A stretch of 64,000 nt of DNA from Arthrobacter sp. PvP023 (GTDB lineage: Bacteria > Actinomycetota > Actinomycetes > Actinomycetales > Micrococcaceae): assembly GCF_017832975.1 (NCBI RefSeq), contig NZ_JAFIBI010000001.1, forward strand, positions 2,666,001-2,730,000. Reading direction: 5' to 3'. Of this stretch, positions 29,199-37,570 are shown one piece after another (the first letter of the stretch is position 1; each line of letters starts with the position of its first letter). The notes beneath the pieces were generated by a model. That model did not search any database and was not told where the DNA came from. It worked only from the letters and a program-made list of their open reading frames with translations. Made by a program: the position numbers and the translations under genes.

Positions 29199-31280
29199 CT
29201 AGGCGTGGCCCGCTGCCTGCATCTGCCGCAGTTCCTTCTTCAACTCCCCCACTTCATCCCGCAGCCGGGCCGCGAGTTCGAACTGGAGTTCGCCGGCCGC
29301 GGCGTGCATCTGTTCCGTCAACTGCTCGATGAGTCCCACAAGGTCCTCCGCCGGCGCGGCTGCCAGACCGTCCGCCCGCACTGTGGACGCACCCTTGCCC
29401 TTGCCCCGGGTCTTCCCGGAGGCGGCGAGCAGTTCGCGCGTGTCGGCGTCCTCCTTGGCGAGCTGGTCGGTGATGTCTGCGATCTTCTTCCGCAGCGGCT
29501 GCGGGTCGATGCCGTTTTCCGTGTTGTAGGCCACCTGGATGGCGCGGCGGCGGTTGGTTTCGTCGATGGCGTGCGCCATGGAGTCGGTGATGCGGTCAGC
29601 GTACATGTGCACCTGTCCCGAGACGTTACGGGCTGCGCGTCCGATGGTCTGGATCAGTGACGTGGAGGAGCGCAGGAAGCCTTCCTTGTCCGCGTCCAGG
29701 ATGCTCACGAGAGAGACCTCGGGCAGGTCCAGGCCCTCACGGAGCAGGTTGATGCCCACCAGGACGTCGAACACACCCATGCGGAGTTCGCGGAGGAGTT
29801 CCACGCGGCGGAGCGTGTCCACGTCGGAGTGCAGGTATTCCACCTTCACGCCGTGCCCCAGCAGGTAGTCGGTGAGGTCCTCGGCCATCCGTTTGGTGAG
29901 GGTGGTGACCAGGACGCGTTCGTTCTTCGCCGTGCGGGTCTTGATCTCGCCCAGCAGGTCGTCGATCTGGCCCTTGGTGGGTTTGACGACGACTTCGGGG
30001 TCGATCAGGCCGGTGGGCCGGATGATCTGCTGCACGAAACCGTCGGACTTGCCGAGTTCATACTTGCCGGGGGTGGCCGAAAGATAGACCGTCTGGCCCA
30101 CGCGCTCCTGGAATTCGTCCCACTTGAGCGGGCGGTTGTCCATGGCCGAGGGCAGGCGGAAGCCATGGTCCACAAGGTTCCTTTTACGGGACATGTCGCC
30201 CTCGTACATGGCGCCGATCTGTGGAACGGTGACGTGGGATTCGTCGATGACCAGCAGGAAGTCGTCAGGGAAGTAGTCGAGGAGGCAGTGCGGCGCGGTT
30301 CCGCGGGCGCGGCCGTCGATGTGCGAGGAGTAGTTCTCGATGCCGTTGCAGAAGCCCATCTGCTGCATCATTTCGAGGTCGTACGTGGTGCGCATGCGGA
30401 GCCGCTGGGCCTCCACGAGCTTGTTCTGGCTTTCAAGGACCTGCAGCCGCTCGGCGAGCTCATCTTCGATCCGCTTGATCGCCCGGCTCATGCGTTCCGG
30501 ACCGGCCACGTAGTGCGAGGCCGGGAAAACGTACATCTCTTCTTCGTCCCGGATCACTTCGCCGGTCAGCGGATGCAGGGTGTGGATGTTCTCGATTTCG
30601 TCACCGAAGAATTCGATCCGGATGGCCAGTTCCTCGTACATCGGGATGATTTCCACGGTGTCGCCTCGGACCCGGAACGTGCCGCGATGGAAGTCCATGT
30701 CATTACGGGTGTACTGCATGGAGACGAATTTCCGGAGCAGGTCGTCGCGGTTCATCTCCGCCCCCTTGCGGAGCGTCACCATGCCCGCGATGTACTCTTC
30801 CGGCGTACCCAGGCCGTAGATGCAGGACACGGTGGCCACCACGATCACGTCGCGGCGGGTCAGCAGTGCGTTCGTGGCGGAGTGCCGGAGCCGTTCGACT
30901 TCCTCGTTGACGGAGGAGTCCTTCTCGATGAAGGTATCCGTCTGCGCCACGTAGGCCTCGGGCTGGTAGTAGTCGTAGTACGACACGAAGTATTCGACGG
31001 CGTTGTTGGGAAGCAGTTCCCGGAATTCGTTGGCCAGCTGCGCGGCGAGGGTCTTGTTCTGCACCATCACCAGGGTTGGGCGCTGTACCTGCTCAATGAG
31101 CCAGGCGGTCGTCGCGCTTTTGCCGGTACCGGTGGCGCCAAGCAGCACCACGTCCTTTTCGCCGTTCCTGATGCGCTCCGTCAGCTCCGCGATGGCGGCC
31201 GGCTGGTCGCCTGCCGGCTTGAACTCGCTGATGACCTCGAACGGAGCCACGACGCGGTTGATTTCCTGGGCAAGACTCAT
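29199..31280 (-). CDS. uvrB: excinuclease ABC subunit B
   Basis: UvrB is the damage-verifying helicase-like subunit of excision repair. The 693-residue protein has Walker A GATGTGKS near residue 48, the DNA-clamping beta-hairpin ([26 protein letters not shown]), the DEAD-type box VIDESH, motif [11 protein letters not shown] and a C-terminal UVR domain ([18 protein letters not shown]) for UvrC contact. ATG 31280 lies six bases after TAGATT, so it is probably leaderless. No SOS-like dyad is visible upstream. Confidence 0.98.
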   Translation of the reverse strand: MSLAQEINRVVAPFEVISEFKPAGDQPAAIAELTERIRNGEKDVVLLGATGTGKSATTAWLIEQVQRPTLVMVQNKTLAAQLANEFRELLPNNAVEYFVSYYDYYQPEAYVAQTDTFIEKDSSVNEEVERLRHSATNALLTRRDVIVVATVSCIYGLGTPEEYIAGMVTLRKGAEMNRDDLLRKFVSMQYTRNDMDFHRGTFRVRGDTVEIIPMYEELAIRIEFFGDEIENIHTLHPLTGEVIRDEEEMYVFPASHYVAGPERMSRAIKRIEDELAERLQVLESQNKLVEAQRLRMRTTYDLEMMQQMGFCNGIENYSSHIDGRARGTAPHCLLDYFPDDFLLVIDESHVTVPQIGAMYEGDMSRKRNLVDHGFRLPSAMDNRPLKWDEFQERVGQTVYLSATPGKYELGKSDGFVQQIIRPTGLIDPEVVVKPTKGQIDDLLGEIKTRTAKNERVLVTTLTKRMAEDLTDYLLGHGVKVEYLHSDVDTLRRVELLRELRMGVFDVLVGINLLREGLDLPEVSLVSILDADKEGFLRSSTSLIQTIGRAARNVSGQVHMYADRITDSMAHAIDETNRRRAIQVAYNTENGIDPQPLRKKIADITDQLAKEDADTRELLAASGKTRGKGKGASTVRADGLAAAPAEDLVGLIEQLTEQMHAAAGELQFELAARLRDEVGELKKELRQMQAAGHA

Positions 31281-31286
31281 GAATCT

Positions 31287-31292
31287 AATCTA
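31287..31292 (-). promoter_or_regulatory. -10 box of uvrB (leaderless)
   Basis: TAGATT, six bases (AGATTC), then the ATG on the minus strand; no ribosome binding site. Confidence 0.7.
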
Positions 31293-31320
31293 CCGCCGGG
31301 CACTGACATCATGCCCCGAT

Positions 31321-32586
31321 TCAGCTTTGGGCGGTACTTCCGGCTGTACCGCCGACAGCGCCCGCAGCTGTGGCCGTGGCATACGACGGCGGCTGCCATC
31401 CCGTGCGCCGCACCCACCCGTCCATCCGTTCCGCGGCGTGCTCGGTAAACCACGCTTCCTTGTCCGCAGCGTAGCCCGCCGTCGACCTGTCCACTGTATG
31501 GAGCGCGGCAACCCTCCGCTTCTCCGCCAGGTAGTCGGCCCTTGCGGCAGCGTCATCGCGGAGCCAGTCCCGGAAAGACAGGGCGAACCGCCACCCCGGC
31601 GATCCGGCAGGCCGGACGTGCAGGTTCACCTGCCGGCCGGGGTCCGCGTTTCCGTGTAGGCGTTTGGCCCAGTCCGCCGGGTCGGGGTGTGAAGGCTTGG
31701 GACTGTCAGCAAATACCCCGGGCCACAGCGGAAAGCCTGCCGCGGCGAGCAGCGGCGCAATCCGGTCGGCAGTCGCCAGGTTGGCAACGGTCAGCTGGAG
31801 GTCGATGATGTCCTTGGCATCGAGCCCGGGCACCGCCGTGGACCCGATATGATCCACCGCCAGGATGTCCGCCGGGACGGCAGCCTGGATCCGGGCGGCG
31901 AGCCGCGCCGCCTGCGTTGCCCACGTGGGATCGGCCGGGGCAAGCACGGGGCCGCCCGTGCGCGGGGCCGGCCGTTCCTTGCTGATGTTGTCCGCGAAGG
32001 GGGCCAGCCGGCGGGTCCACAGCGCCTCGACGGCGGCTTTAAGCTCGTCGACGGTTCCGGAGTTGTCCAGCACCACGTCCGCCGCAGCAAGGCGGACATC
32101 CCTGGCGGCCTGCGCCGCCATCCTGGACCGCGCCTGCTCCTCGGTCATGTCCCGGTGTTCCACCATGCGCTGAACCCGCACCTCGTCCGGGGCATCCACC
32201 ACCAACACCAGATGGAAATTGCTGCCCTGGCCCGTTTCCACCAGCAGGGGTATGTCCTGCACGACGACGGCGCCGCGGGGGGCGGTGCCGATCATCGCTG
32301 CGGCCCGCTCCCGGACCAGAGGATGAACGATGCTGTTGAGTACTGCGAGCCGGTCCGGGTTGCCGAACACCAGCGCGCCCAGCCGCGCCCGGTCCAGTCC
32401 GCCGTCGGCACCCAGCATGTCCTCCCCGAAGGCCTCCACCACGCTGGCAAGTCCGGGGGTGCCCGGCTCCACCACCTCACGGGCGAGGGCGTCGGCGTCG
32501 ACCAGCACCGCCCCCAGCTCCCGCAAACGCGAAGCAACAACTGACTTCCCAGAGGCGATGCCGCCCGTCAACCCGATCTTCAGCAC
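31321..32586 (-). CDS. coaE: dephospho-CoA kinase fused to a GrpB/UPF0157 domain
   Basis: Residues 1 to about 200 are dephospho-CoA kinase, the last step of coenzyme A synthesis (P-loop GLTGGIASGKS near residue 5, DIPLLVE, QARSRMAAQ). Residues ~220-400 form a GrpB/UPF0157 domain (VDHIGSTAVPGLDAKDIIDLQL), a nucleotidyltransferase-like fold of unknown role. The same fusion is present in mycobacterial CoaE, where the second domain has been linked to correct folding. The GTG start is six bases after a TAGTCT -10 box. Confidence 0.93.
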   Translation of the reverse strand: MLKIGLTGGIASGKSVVASRLRELGAVLVDADALAREVVEPGTPGLASVVEAFGEDMLGADGGLDRARLGALVFGNPDRLAVLNSIVHPLVRERAAAMIGTAPRGAVVVQDIPLLVETGQGSNFHLVLVVDAPDEVRVQRMVEHRDMTEEQARSRMAAQAARDVRLAAADVVLDNSGTVDELKAAVEALWTRRLAPFADNISKERPAPRTGGPVLAPADPTWATQAARLAARIQAAVPADILAVDHIGSTAVPGLDAKDIIDLQLTVANLATADRIAPLLAAAGFPLWPGVFADSPKPSHPDPADWAKRLHGNADPGRQVNLHVRPAGSPGWRFALSFRDWLRDDAAARADYLAEKRRVAALHTVDRSTAGYAADKEAWFTEHAAERMDGWVRRTGWQPPSYATATAAGAVGGTAGSTAQS

Positions 32587-32592
32587 CCCACA

Positions 32593-32602
32593 AGACTAGA
32601 CT
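32593..32602. promoter_or_regulatory. overlapping divergent -10 boxes of coaE and yigZ
   Basis: The plus-strand hexamer TAGACT (32597-32602) lies six bases before GTG 32609 of yigZ. The minus-strand hexamer TAGTCT (32598-32593) lies six bases before GTG 32586 of coaE. The two share two base pairs. Both mRNAs would be leaderless, and only one polymerase could open this site at a time. Confidence 0.65.
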
Positions 32603-32608
32603 GATCCG

Positions 32609-33307
32609 GTGGTGGAAGAGGCGGAACCCAGGGAGAGCAGGGCAACTGCCTACACCACCCTTGCTGCCGGGCCCGACTTCCGCCATGAACTTGAGATCAA
32701 ACGGTCCAGGTTCATCACCGTGCTCCGGCGATCCGGCGACGAGGACGGCGCAAGGGCACTCGTGGCCGGACTGCGCAAGGAATTCCACGACGCCCGTCAC
32801 CACTGCTCAGCGTTCGTCCTGGGGCCGGACCGGGACATCCAGCGTTCCAGCGACGACGGGGAGCCCTCCGGAACCGCGGGCATCCCCATGCTGGAGGCCC
32901 TCATCCGGCGCGAAACCGCTCCAGGGGTGACGGACCTCAGCGACGTCAGTGCCGTCGTCGTCCGCTATTTTGGCGGGATCCTCCTGGGAGCGGGCGGCTT
33001 GGTGCGCGCTTACTCGGAGTCGGTGTCCTCCGCGCTGGACCTGGCACCACTGGTTCGGCGGAGCCGGCTGAGGATCTGTTCCGTGGAGGTTCCGCATTCG
33101 GCGGCCGGCCGGCTGGAGAACGACCTCCGGGCTGCCGGCTACGTGATGGCGGAAACCAGCTACGGGGCCAGCACCACGGTCCTCAGGCTTGCCCTGGCTG
33201 ACCAGGCTGAAGAACTTGAGCGCGGCGCCGAACGGCTTGCGTCCATGACAGCAGGAAGCGCCGTCCTGCGTCCGGGAGAAACGGAATGGATCGATGTGCC
33301 CTTCTGA
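32609..33307 (+). CDS. yigZ: YigZ/IMPACT-family protein
   Basis: The 232-residue protein belongs to the YigZ/IMPACT (UPF0029) family. The N-terminal domain carries the family block (ARHHCSAFVLG, SSDDGEPSGTAGIPM, VVVRYFGGILLGAGGLVRAYS), followed by the smaller ferredoxin-like C-terminal domain. Eukaryotic IMPACT modulates a translation kinase; the bacterial role is not settled. It begins at GTG 32609, six bases after TAGACT, hence probably leaderless. It overlaps the next GNAT gene by 14 bases. Confidence 0.92.
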   Translation: MVEEAEPRESRATAYTTLAAGPDFRHELEIKRSRFITVLRRSGDEDGARALVAGLRKEFHDARHHCSAFVLGPDRDIQRSSDDGEPSGTAGIPMLEALIRRETAPGVTDLSDVSAVVVRYFGGILLGAGGLVRAYSESVSSALDLAPLVRRSRLRICSVEVPHSAAGRLENDLRAAGYVMAETSYGASTTVLRLALADQAEELERGAERLASMTAGSAVLRPGETEWIDVPF

Positions 33308-33842
33308 ACCGACGGCCCCTTCTTCGCCGGCACCTCTCGCCGGCCGCGTGGAACTGCTGGACGTCACCGAGGAGATCCTGGAGAAGCTCCTGGACGTCGC
33401 CCTCACCGACGCCGCTGCCGACGACGTCACTCCCCCGCTAGGCGCCACTCCCGGCTGGAACGAGGAACGGGTCAGCTGGTTCCGCGACTACCACCGCGCC
33501 GCGGCCGCCGGCCTCGACGGACCGGCCGCCCAGAAGACGTGGGCCATCAGCTGCCGCGGACAACTGGCCGGTTCCATCCGGCTCAAACGCACCGGAACGG
33601 CAGCGCCGGCCGTTACGACGCTGGAAACCGGGCTGTGGCTGGGCCGCAGCTTCCGGGGCCGGGGCGTCGGCCGGGAGGCGTTGAAACTCGTCCGCGCTGT
33701 GGGCGCCGGCACTGGCGCCGCGGTGCTGGTGGCCGAAACCACTGCCGGAAATACCGCTGCCCAGTCGCTCCTTCGCTCCGCCGGTGCGGAGCTGGCCGGG
33801 GACGGCGTTATCACGCCCCTGACGGCGAGGATCACCCTCTAG
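33294..33842 (+). CDS. GNAT-family N-acetyltransferase (RimJ/RimL-like)
   Basis: The 182-residue acetyltransferase has the acetyl-CoA loop FRGRGVGREALKLV near residue 120 and the late ETTAGNTAAQSLLRSAGA block usual in RimJ-like enzymes. ATG 33294 lies within the last codons of yigZ, so the two are coupled. The first ~15 residues are Pro/Ala/Ser-rich. The substrate is unknown; protein N-termini and antibiotics are both known in the family. Confidence 0.82.
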   Translation: MCPSEPTAPSSPAPLAGRVELLDVTEEILEKLLDVALTDAAADDVTPPLGATPGWNEERVSWFRDYHRAAAAGLDGPAAQKTWAISCRGQLAGSIRLKRTGTAAPAVTTLETGLWLGRSFRGRGVGREALKLVRAVGAGTGAAVLVAETTAGNTAAQSLLRSAGAELAGDGVITPLTARITL

Positions 33843-33936
33843 CGGTCAGCAGCCCCCTCGCCACACGGCGGGGCCGGTGGTTGGATGGACGGACGGTACC
33901 CGACCGGAGTACCCAACTCAGTTAGGGAGGCAGCCC

Positions 33937-34365
33937 GTGGAAGATCCCTTCAACCTGGAACGGTTTGTGCAGGCCCAGGACGCCAACGGAACCTATCGAA
34001 GGGCCCTTGCCGAACTAACCGGCGGGTCGAAGGAGAGCCACTGGATGTGGTTCATCTTTCCCCAGATCGCCGGGCTGGGACAGAGCTCCACCTCCCGGAG
34101 GTACGCGATCACCTCCTTGGCCGAGGCCAAAGCCTATTTGGGGCACCCGGTGCTCGGTCCGCGGCTGCTCGAGTGCGCCCGGGCTGTTGTTACCCACAGC
34201 GGGGTCAGTGCTGTCCGGATGTTCGGCGGGATCGACGCCCGGAAGCTGCAGTCCTCCATGACGCTCTTCCTGCGTGCAGATCCTGCGGAACCGGTATTCC
34301 AGGAAGTCCTCGACCAATATTTCAACGGGAGCGCGGATCCTGCGACAGATCGGTTGCTGGGATAA
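33937..34365 (+). CDS. DUF1810 family protein
   Basis: The 142-residue soluble protein matches DUF1810 (DPFNLERFVQAQ at the start, SHWMWFIFPQIAGLG in the middle, LFLRADPAEPVFQEVLDQYF near the end). Function is unknown. GTG 33937 is chosen because AGGGAGG lies seven bases upstream; earlier in-frame codons add unrelated residues. It stands alone between the GNAT gene and the terminator shared with rpsA. Confidence 0.87.
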   Translation: MEDPFNLERFVQAQDANGTYRRALAELTGGSKESHWMWFIFPQIAGLGQSSTSRRYAITSLAEAKAYLGHPVLGPRLLECARAVVTHSGVSAVRMFGGIDARKLQSSMTLFLRADPAEPVFQEVLDQYFNGSADPATDRLLG

Positions 34366-34387
34366 GCACCGTTGCTGGCTTAAACGA

Positions 34388-34421
34388 AAGGTGGCCGCCC
34401 CCTTTCGGGGACGGCCACCTT
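34388..34421. terminator. bidirectional terminator between DUF1810 gene and rpsA
   Basis: A 10-bp stem (AAGGTGGCCG with its complement), one mismatch and four further G-C pairs close a TTTC loop. It lies 22 bases after the DUF1810 stop and about 55 bases after the rpsA stop. On the minus strand it is followed by TCGTTTAA. Confidence 0.85.
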
Positions 34422-34476
34422 CAGCGTGCTAACTGCCTGGGCCCTCCGGAATCACGTCCGGAGGAGAACCGGGAAA

Positions 34477-35952
34477 TTAGTTGCCGGTCAGCTTCTCGCG
34501 CAGTGCAGCAAGGGCCTCGTCCGAGGCAAGCGTGCCTGCACCGGTCTCGGCTGCAGCCGGCTCGGAGGAGTAGCTGGTGGTGCCGGAATCGCTGTCACCG
34601 GACGTTGCAGCTGCAGCGTCGTCGGCAGCGTGCTGGGCAACCTGCTTCTTGTGTGCTTCCCAGCGGGTCTGGGCGTCAGCGTACTGCTGCTCCCAGGCTG
34701 CGCGCTGGTTCTCGTAGCCTTCAAGCCACTCGTTGGACTCCGGGTCGAAGCCCTCCGGGTACTTGTAGTTACCCTCTTCGTCGTACTCAGCGGCCATGCC
34801 GTAGAGAGCCGGATCGAATTCGGTGCTGTCGGCGTCAACGCCCTCGTTAGCCTGCTTGAGGGAGAGGGAGATGCGGCGGCGCTCAAGGTCGATGTCGATG
34901 ACCTTGACGAACAGCTCGTCACCAACGGAGACAACCTGCTCTGCCAGCTCCACGTGGCGGACTGCCAGCTCGGAGATGTGAACGAGGCCTTCGATGCCGT
35001 CTTCGACGCGAACGAACGCACCGAACGGAACCAGCTTGGTGACCTTACCCGGAACAACCTGGCCGAGGGCGTGGGTGCGGGCGAAGGTCTGCCACGGATC
35101 TTCCTGCGTAGCCTTGAGCGACAGGGAAACGCGCTCGCGGTCCAGGTCGACCTCGAGAACCTCGACGGTGACTTCCTGGCCAACTTCGACAACCTCGGAC
35201 GGGTGGTCGATGTGCTTCCAGGAGAGCTCGGAAACGTGAACCAGGCCGTCTACGCCGCCCAGGTCCACGAAGGCACCGAAGTTGACGATGGAGGAAACGA
35301 CGCCCGGACGAACCTGGCCCTTTTCCAGCTTGTTGAGGAACGTGGAGCGGACCTCGGACTGGGTCTGCTCGAGCCATGCACGGCGGGACAGCACAACGTT
35401 GTTGCGGTTCTTGTCCAGCTCGATGATCTTGGCTTCGATCTGCTGACCGATGTACGGAGCAAGGTCGCGCACACGGCGCATCTCGACGAGGGATGCGGGC
35501 AGGAAGCCGCGCAGACCGATGTCGAGGATAAGACCACCCTTGACAACCTCGATGACGGTACCGGTGACGACACCGTCTTCTTCCTTGACCTTCTCGATGT
35601 CGCCCCAGGCGCGCTCGTACTGAGCACGCTTCTTGGAGAGGATCAGGCGGCCTTCTTTGTCTTCCTTGGTGAGCACCAGGGCTTCGACCTGATCGCCAAC
35701 GGAGACGACGTCTCCGGGATCAACGTCGTGCTTGATGGACAGCTCGCGGGAGGGGATGACACCTTCGGTCTTGTAACCGATGTCGAGCAGAACTTCGTCG
35801 CGGTCGACCTTGACGACGGTACCTTCGACGAGGTCTCCGTCGTTGAAGTACTTGATGGTGGCGTCGACTGCTGCGAGGAAGTCCTCAGCGGTACCGATGT
35901 CGTTAATAGCGACTACGGGGGTACCGGGCTTCTCGGTGGAGGTGATGGTCAT
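34477..35952 (-). CDS. rpsA: 30S ribosomal protein S1
   Basis: The 491-residue protein has four S1 RNA-binding domains at about residues 41-108, 127-191, 213-281 and 298-367, then an acidic Ala/Ser/Thr-rich tail, which is the actinobacterial form (E. coli S1 has six). It helps the ribosome bind structured or leadered mRNAs. ATG 35952 has GGAG upstream. A leader of roughly 120 bases precedes it, after TAGAAT -10-like boxes near 36074 and 36108. Codon use looks strongly biased, as expected for a highly expressed gene. Confidence 0.97.
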   Translation of the reverse strand: MTITSTEKPGTPVVAINDIGTAEDFLAAVDATIKYFNDGDLVEGTVVKVDRDEVLLDIGYKTEGVIPSRELSIKHDVDPGDVVSVGDQVEALVLTKEDKEGRLILSKKRAQYERAWGDIEKVKEEDGVVTGTVIEVVKGGLILDIGLRGFLPASLVEMRRVRDLAPYIGQQIEAKIIELDKNRNNVVLSRRAWLEQTQSEVRSTFLNKLEKGQVRPGVVSSIVNFGAFVDLGGVDGLVHVSELSWKHIDHPSEVVEVGQEVTVEVLEVDLDRERVSLSLKATQEDPWQTFARTHALGQVVPGKVTKLVPFGAFVRVEDGIEGLVHISELAVRHVELAEQVVSVGDELFVKVIDIDLERRRISLSLKQANEGVDADSTEFDPALYGMAAEYDEEGNYKYPEGFDPESNEWLEGYENQRAAWEQQYADAQTRWEAHKKQVAQHAADDAAAATSGDSDSGTTSYSSEPAAAETGAGTLASDEALAALREKLTGN

Positions 35953-36134
35953 GTAGTAGGGGCTCCGTTGTGGATAGTTAGTCGGTCAGGCGGACCGCCG
36001 CACACCCGTATGGACGGGGGCGCGGGTGATGGCTGACCACATGGGTCTGCCAGGTTCATCCTGATTTTGTGGATTCTAGACACGTGCACGTAGTACACGC
36101 CCGTTTATTCTAGTCGCCGCGGCCAACACCGGTC

Positions 36135-36164
36135 AAAGCGGCCGGCATGGTTGCCGGCCGCTTT
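36135..36164 (-). terminator. terminator after the Eis-like gene
   Basis: A perfect 13-bp stem (AAAGCGGCCGGCA with its complement) and a 4-base loop start about 40 bases past the stop of the Eis-like acetyltransferase on the minus strand. It also shields the rpsA promoter region. Confidence 0.8.
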
Positions 36165-36203
36165 CGCCCGGCTCGTGCCGCGGGGCGGCCGGCCGGAATC
36201 GGC

Positions 36204-37493
36204 TTAGAAGTGCGTCAGGCAGTGCGGCGCCCGTTCGACGGCGAACATCAACCGCGCCCGGAGGGCGGCGCCGGGCGCGTGTTCCCTGATCCGTCCAGCT
36301 GCCTTCAAGGTCACCGGACACACTGCTCCGAGGTAGATGGAGGCGAGGTCGGCTACGTCCATGGACAGGTCCGGCCGCGTCTCTGCCGGCGCTGCCGAAA
36401 TGCTGGCCTCTCCGCCGCTGACGTCCAAGACGAAAGTGCCGCCGGCGAATCCCAGGGCATCTTCGACGGCGAGGACCAGCCGTCCGTCTGCGGAGTAGCG
36501 CCGGGCGCCCAGCGCTTTCTCGCTGTCCAGTATCCGCAGCCAGAGCATGTCCCTGTGGTCAGAGGCCTCAACACAGCGCGGGTCCGAGAGGGCCCACACC
36601 AGCGGATCGTCCACCGGTGCGTCCGCCCAGCTGACCCGCTGGATCAGGTCGATGCTGCCCAGGAACTGCCAGAGCTCCAGGTACGCGGCATCCGTTCCTG
36701 CCACGAGGTCCACCACTTCCACCGTGTAGGGCTTGGTGTCCCAGCCGGCGAACTTGTACGAGACGTAGCCGTCCACTGCTCCCGCGGCGTCATAGTGCAG
36801 CGCGCATTTGATGGCTTCGTCTTCGTTGCCGTCACGGCCCACGGTCCCGGACACGTTCTGCCGATAGGCGTCCTGGCGGACGATGGAACCCGGGGTGTGC
36901 CGGTGTACGCGCTCAAACACTTCGGGGGCCAGGTCGAGCAGGACCTTGCGGTCGGCGATTTCCACCGTGCCGGAGGGCTCGTGATGGAGCCCGAACCGCG
37001 GTCCGGTATCCACCTTGATACTGCGTTCAAAGGTTGCAACGCCGTAGCCGAACCTGCCGTAAATGGAGCCCTCCGAAGCGGTCAGGGCCGCCATGGCAAG
37101 GCCGTCGCCCTTCGCTGCGGTAAGGTCTTCCGTCATCATGCGCCGCAGCAGCCCCTGGCGGCGGTGTGTCCCCCGCACAGTCACCGCCGTCACCATATGC
37201 GTCAGCAGCTGGCGACCGTAGCCGACATTGAGGTCCCTGCGGAGTGTCCCGAAGGTTGCCACCGGGATGCCGGCGCTCAAGGCGTGCGGTGCGACCTCCC
37301 CCGTCTGGTAGACGCCGGTCAGCTCGCGTCCGTCCGAGCGGTACATGGACATGATCTTGTCCACGAATTCATCGCTCCTGCGGGTGTCGTGGAATCCGAA
37401 GCCCACGGCCTGGATCCAGTTGGTTCCCTGTTCGTAGCCGGGCGCGCCCTTCTCTGCCGCCCCGAACCGCCGGATCTCATACTTGTCTGCCAC
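36204..37493 (-). CDS. Eis-family GNAT N-acetyltransferase
   Basis: The 429-residue protein has the Eis layout: an N-terminal GNAT domain with the acetyl-CoA loop VRGTHRRQGLLRRMM near residue 105, a second GNAT-like domain and a C-terminal sterol-carrier-like domain. It ends in a Phe whose terminal carboxylate is the catalytic base in Eis. Mycobacterial Eis acetylates aminoglycosides and other amines at several sites, but resistance cannot be inferred here. GTG 37493 has GGGGGAG seven bases upstream. It stands alone with its own terminator. Confidence 0.9.
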   Translation of the reverse strand: MADKYEIRRFGAAEKGAPGYEQGTNWIQAVGFGFHDTRRSDEFVDKIMSMYRSDGRELTGVYQTGEVAPHALSAGIPVATFGTLRRDLNVGYGRQLLTHMVTAVTVRGTHRRQGLLRRMMTEDLTAAKGDGLAMAALTASEGSIYGRFGYGVATFERSIKVDTGPRFGLHHEPSGTVEIADRKVLLDLAPEVFERVHRHTPGSIVRQDAYRQNVSGTVGRDGNEDEAIKCALHYDAAGAVDGYVSYKFAGWDTKPYTVEVVDLVAGTDAAYLELWQFLGSIDLIQRVSWADAPVDDPLVWALSDPRCVEASDHRDMLWLRILDSEKALGARRYSADGRLVLAVEDALGFAGGTFVLDVSGGEASISAAPAETRPDLSMDVADLASIYLGAVCPVTLKAAGRIREHAPGAALRARLMFAVERAPHCLTHF

Positions 37494-37570
37494 GTACTGC
37501 TCCCCCTTGAACCGAATGAATGACCCATGCAGGACGCCCGCTTGTGGCGTCCTGCATGCATTGAGACTAC

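Noticed and set aside
34426..36036. 536-codon plus-strand frame opposite rpsA
   Set aside because: Shadow of the S1 repeats; its Leu/Asp/Val-rich periodicity comes from the complementary strand.
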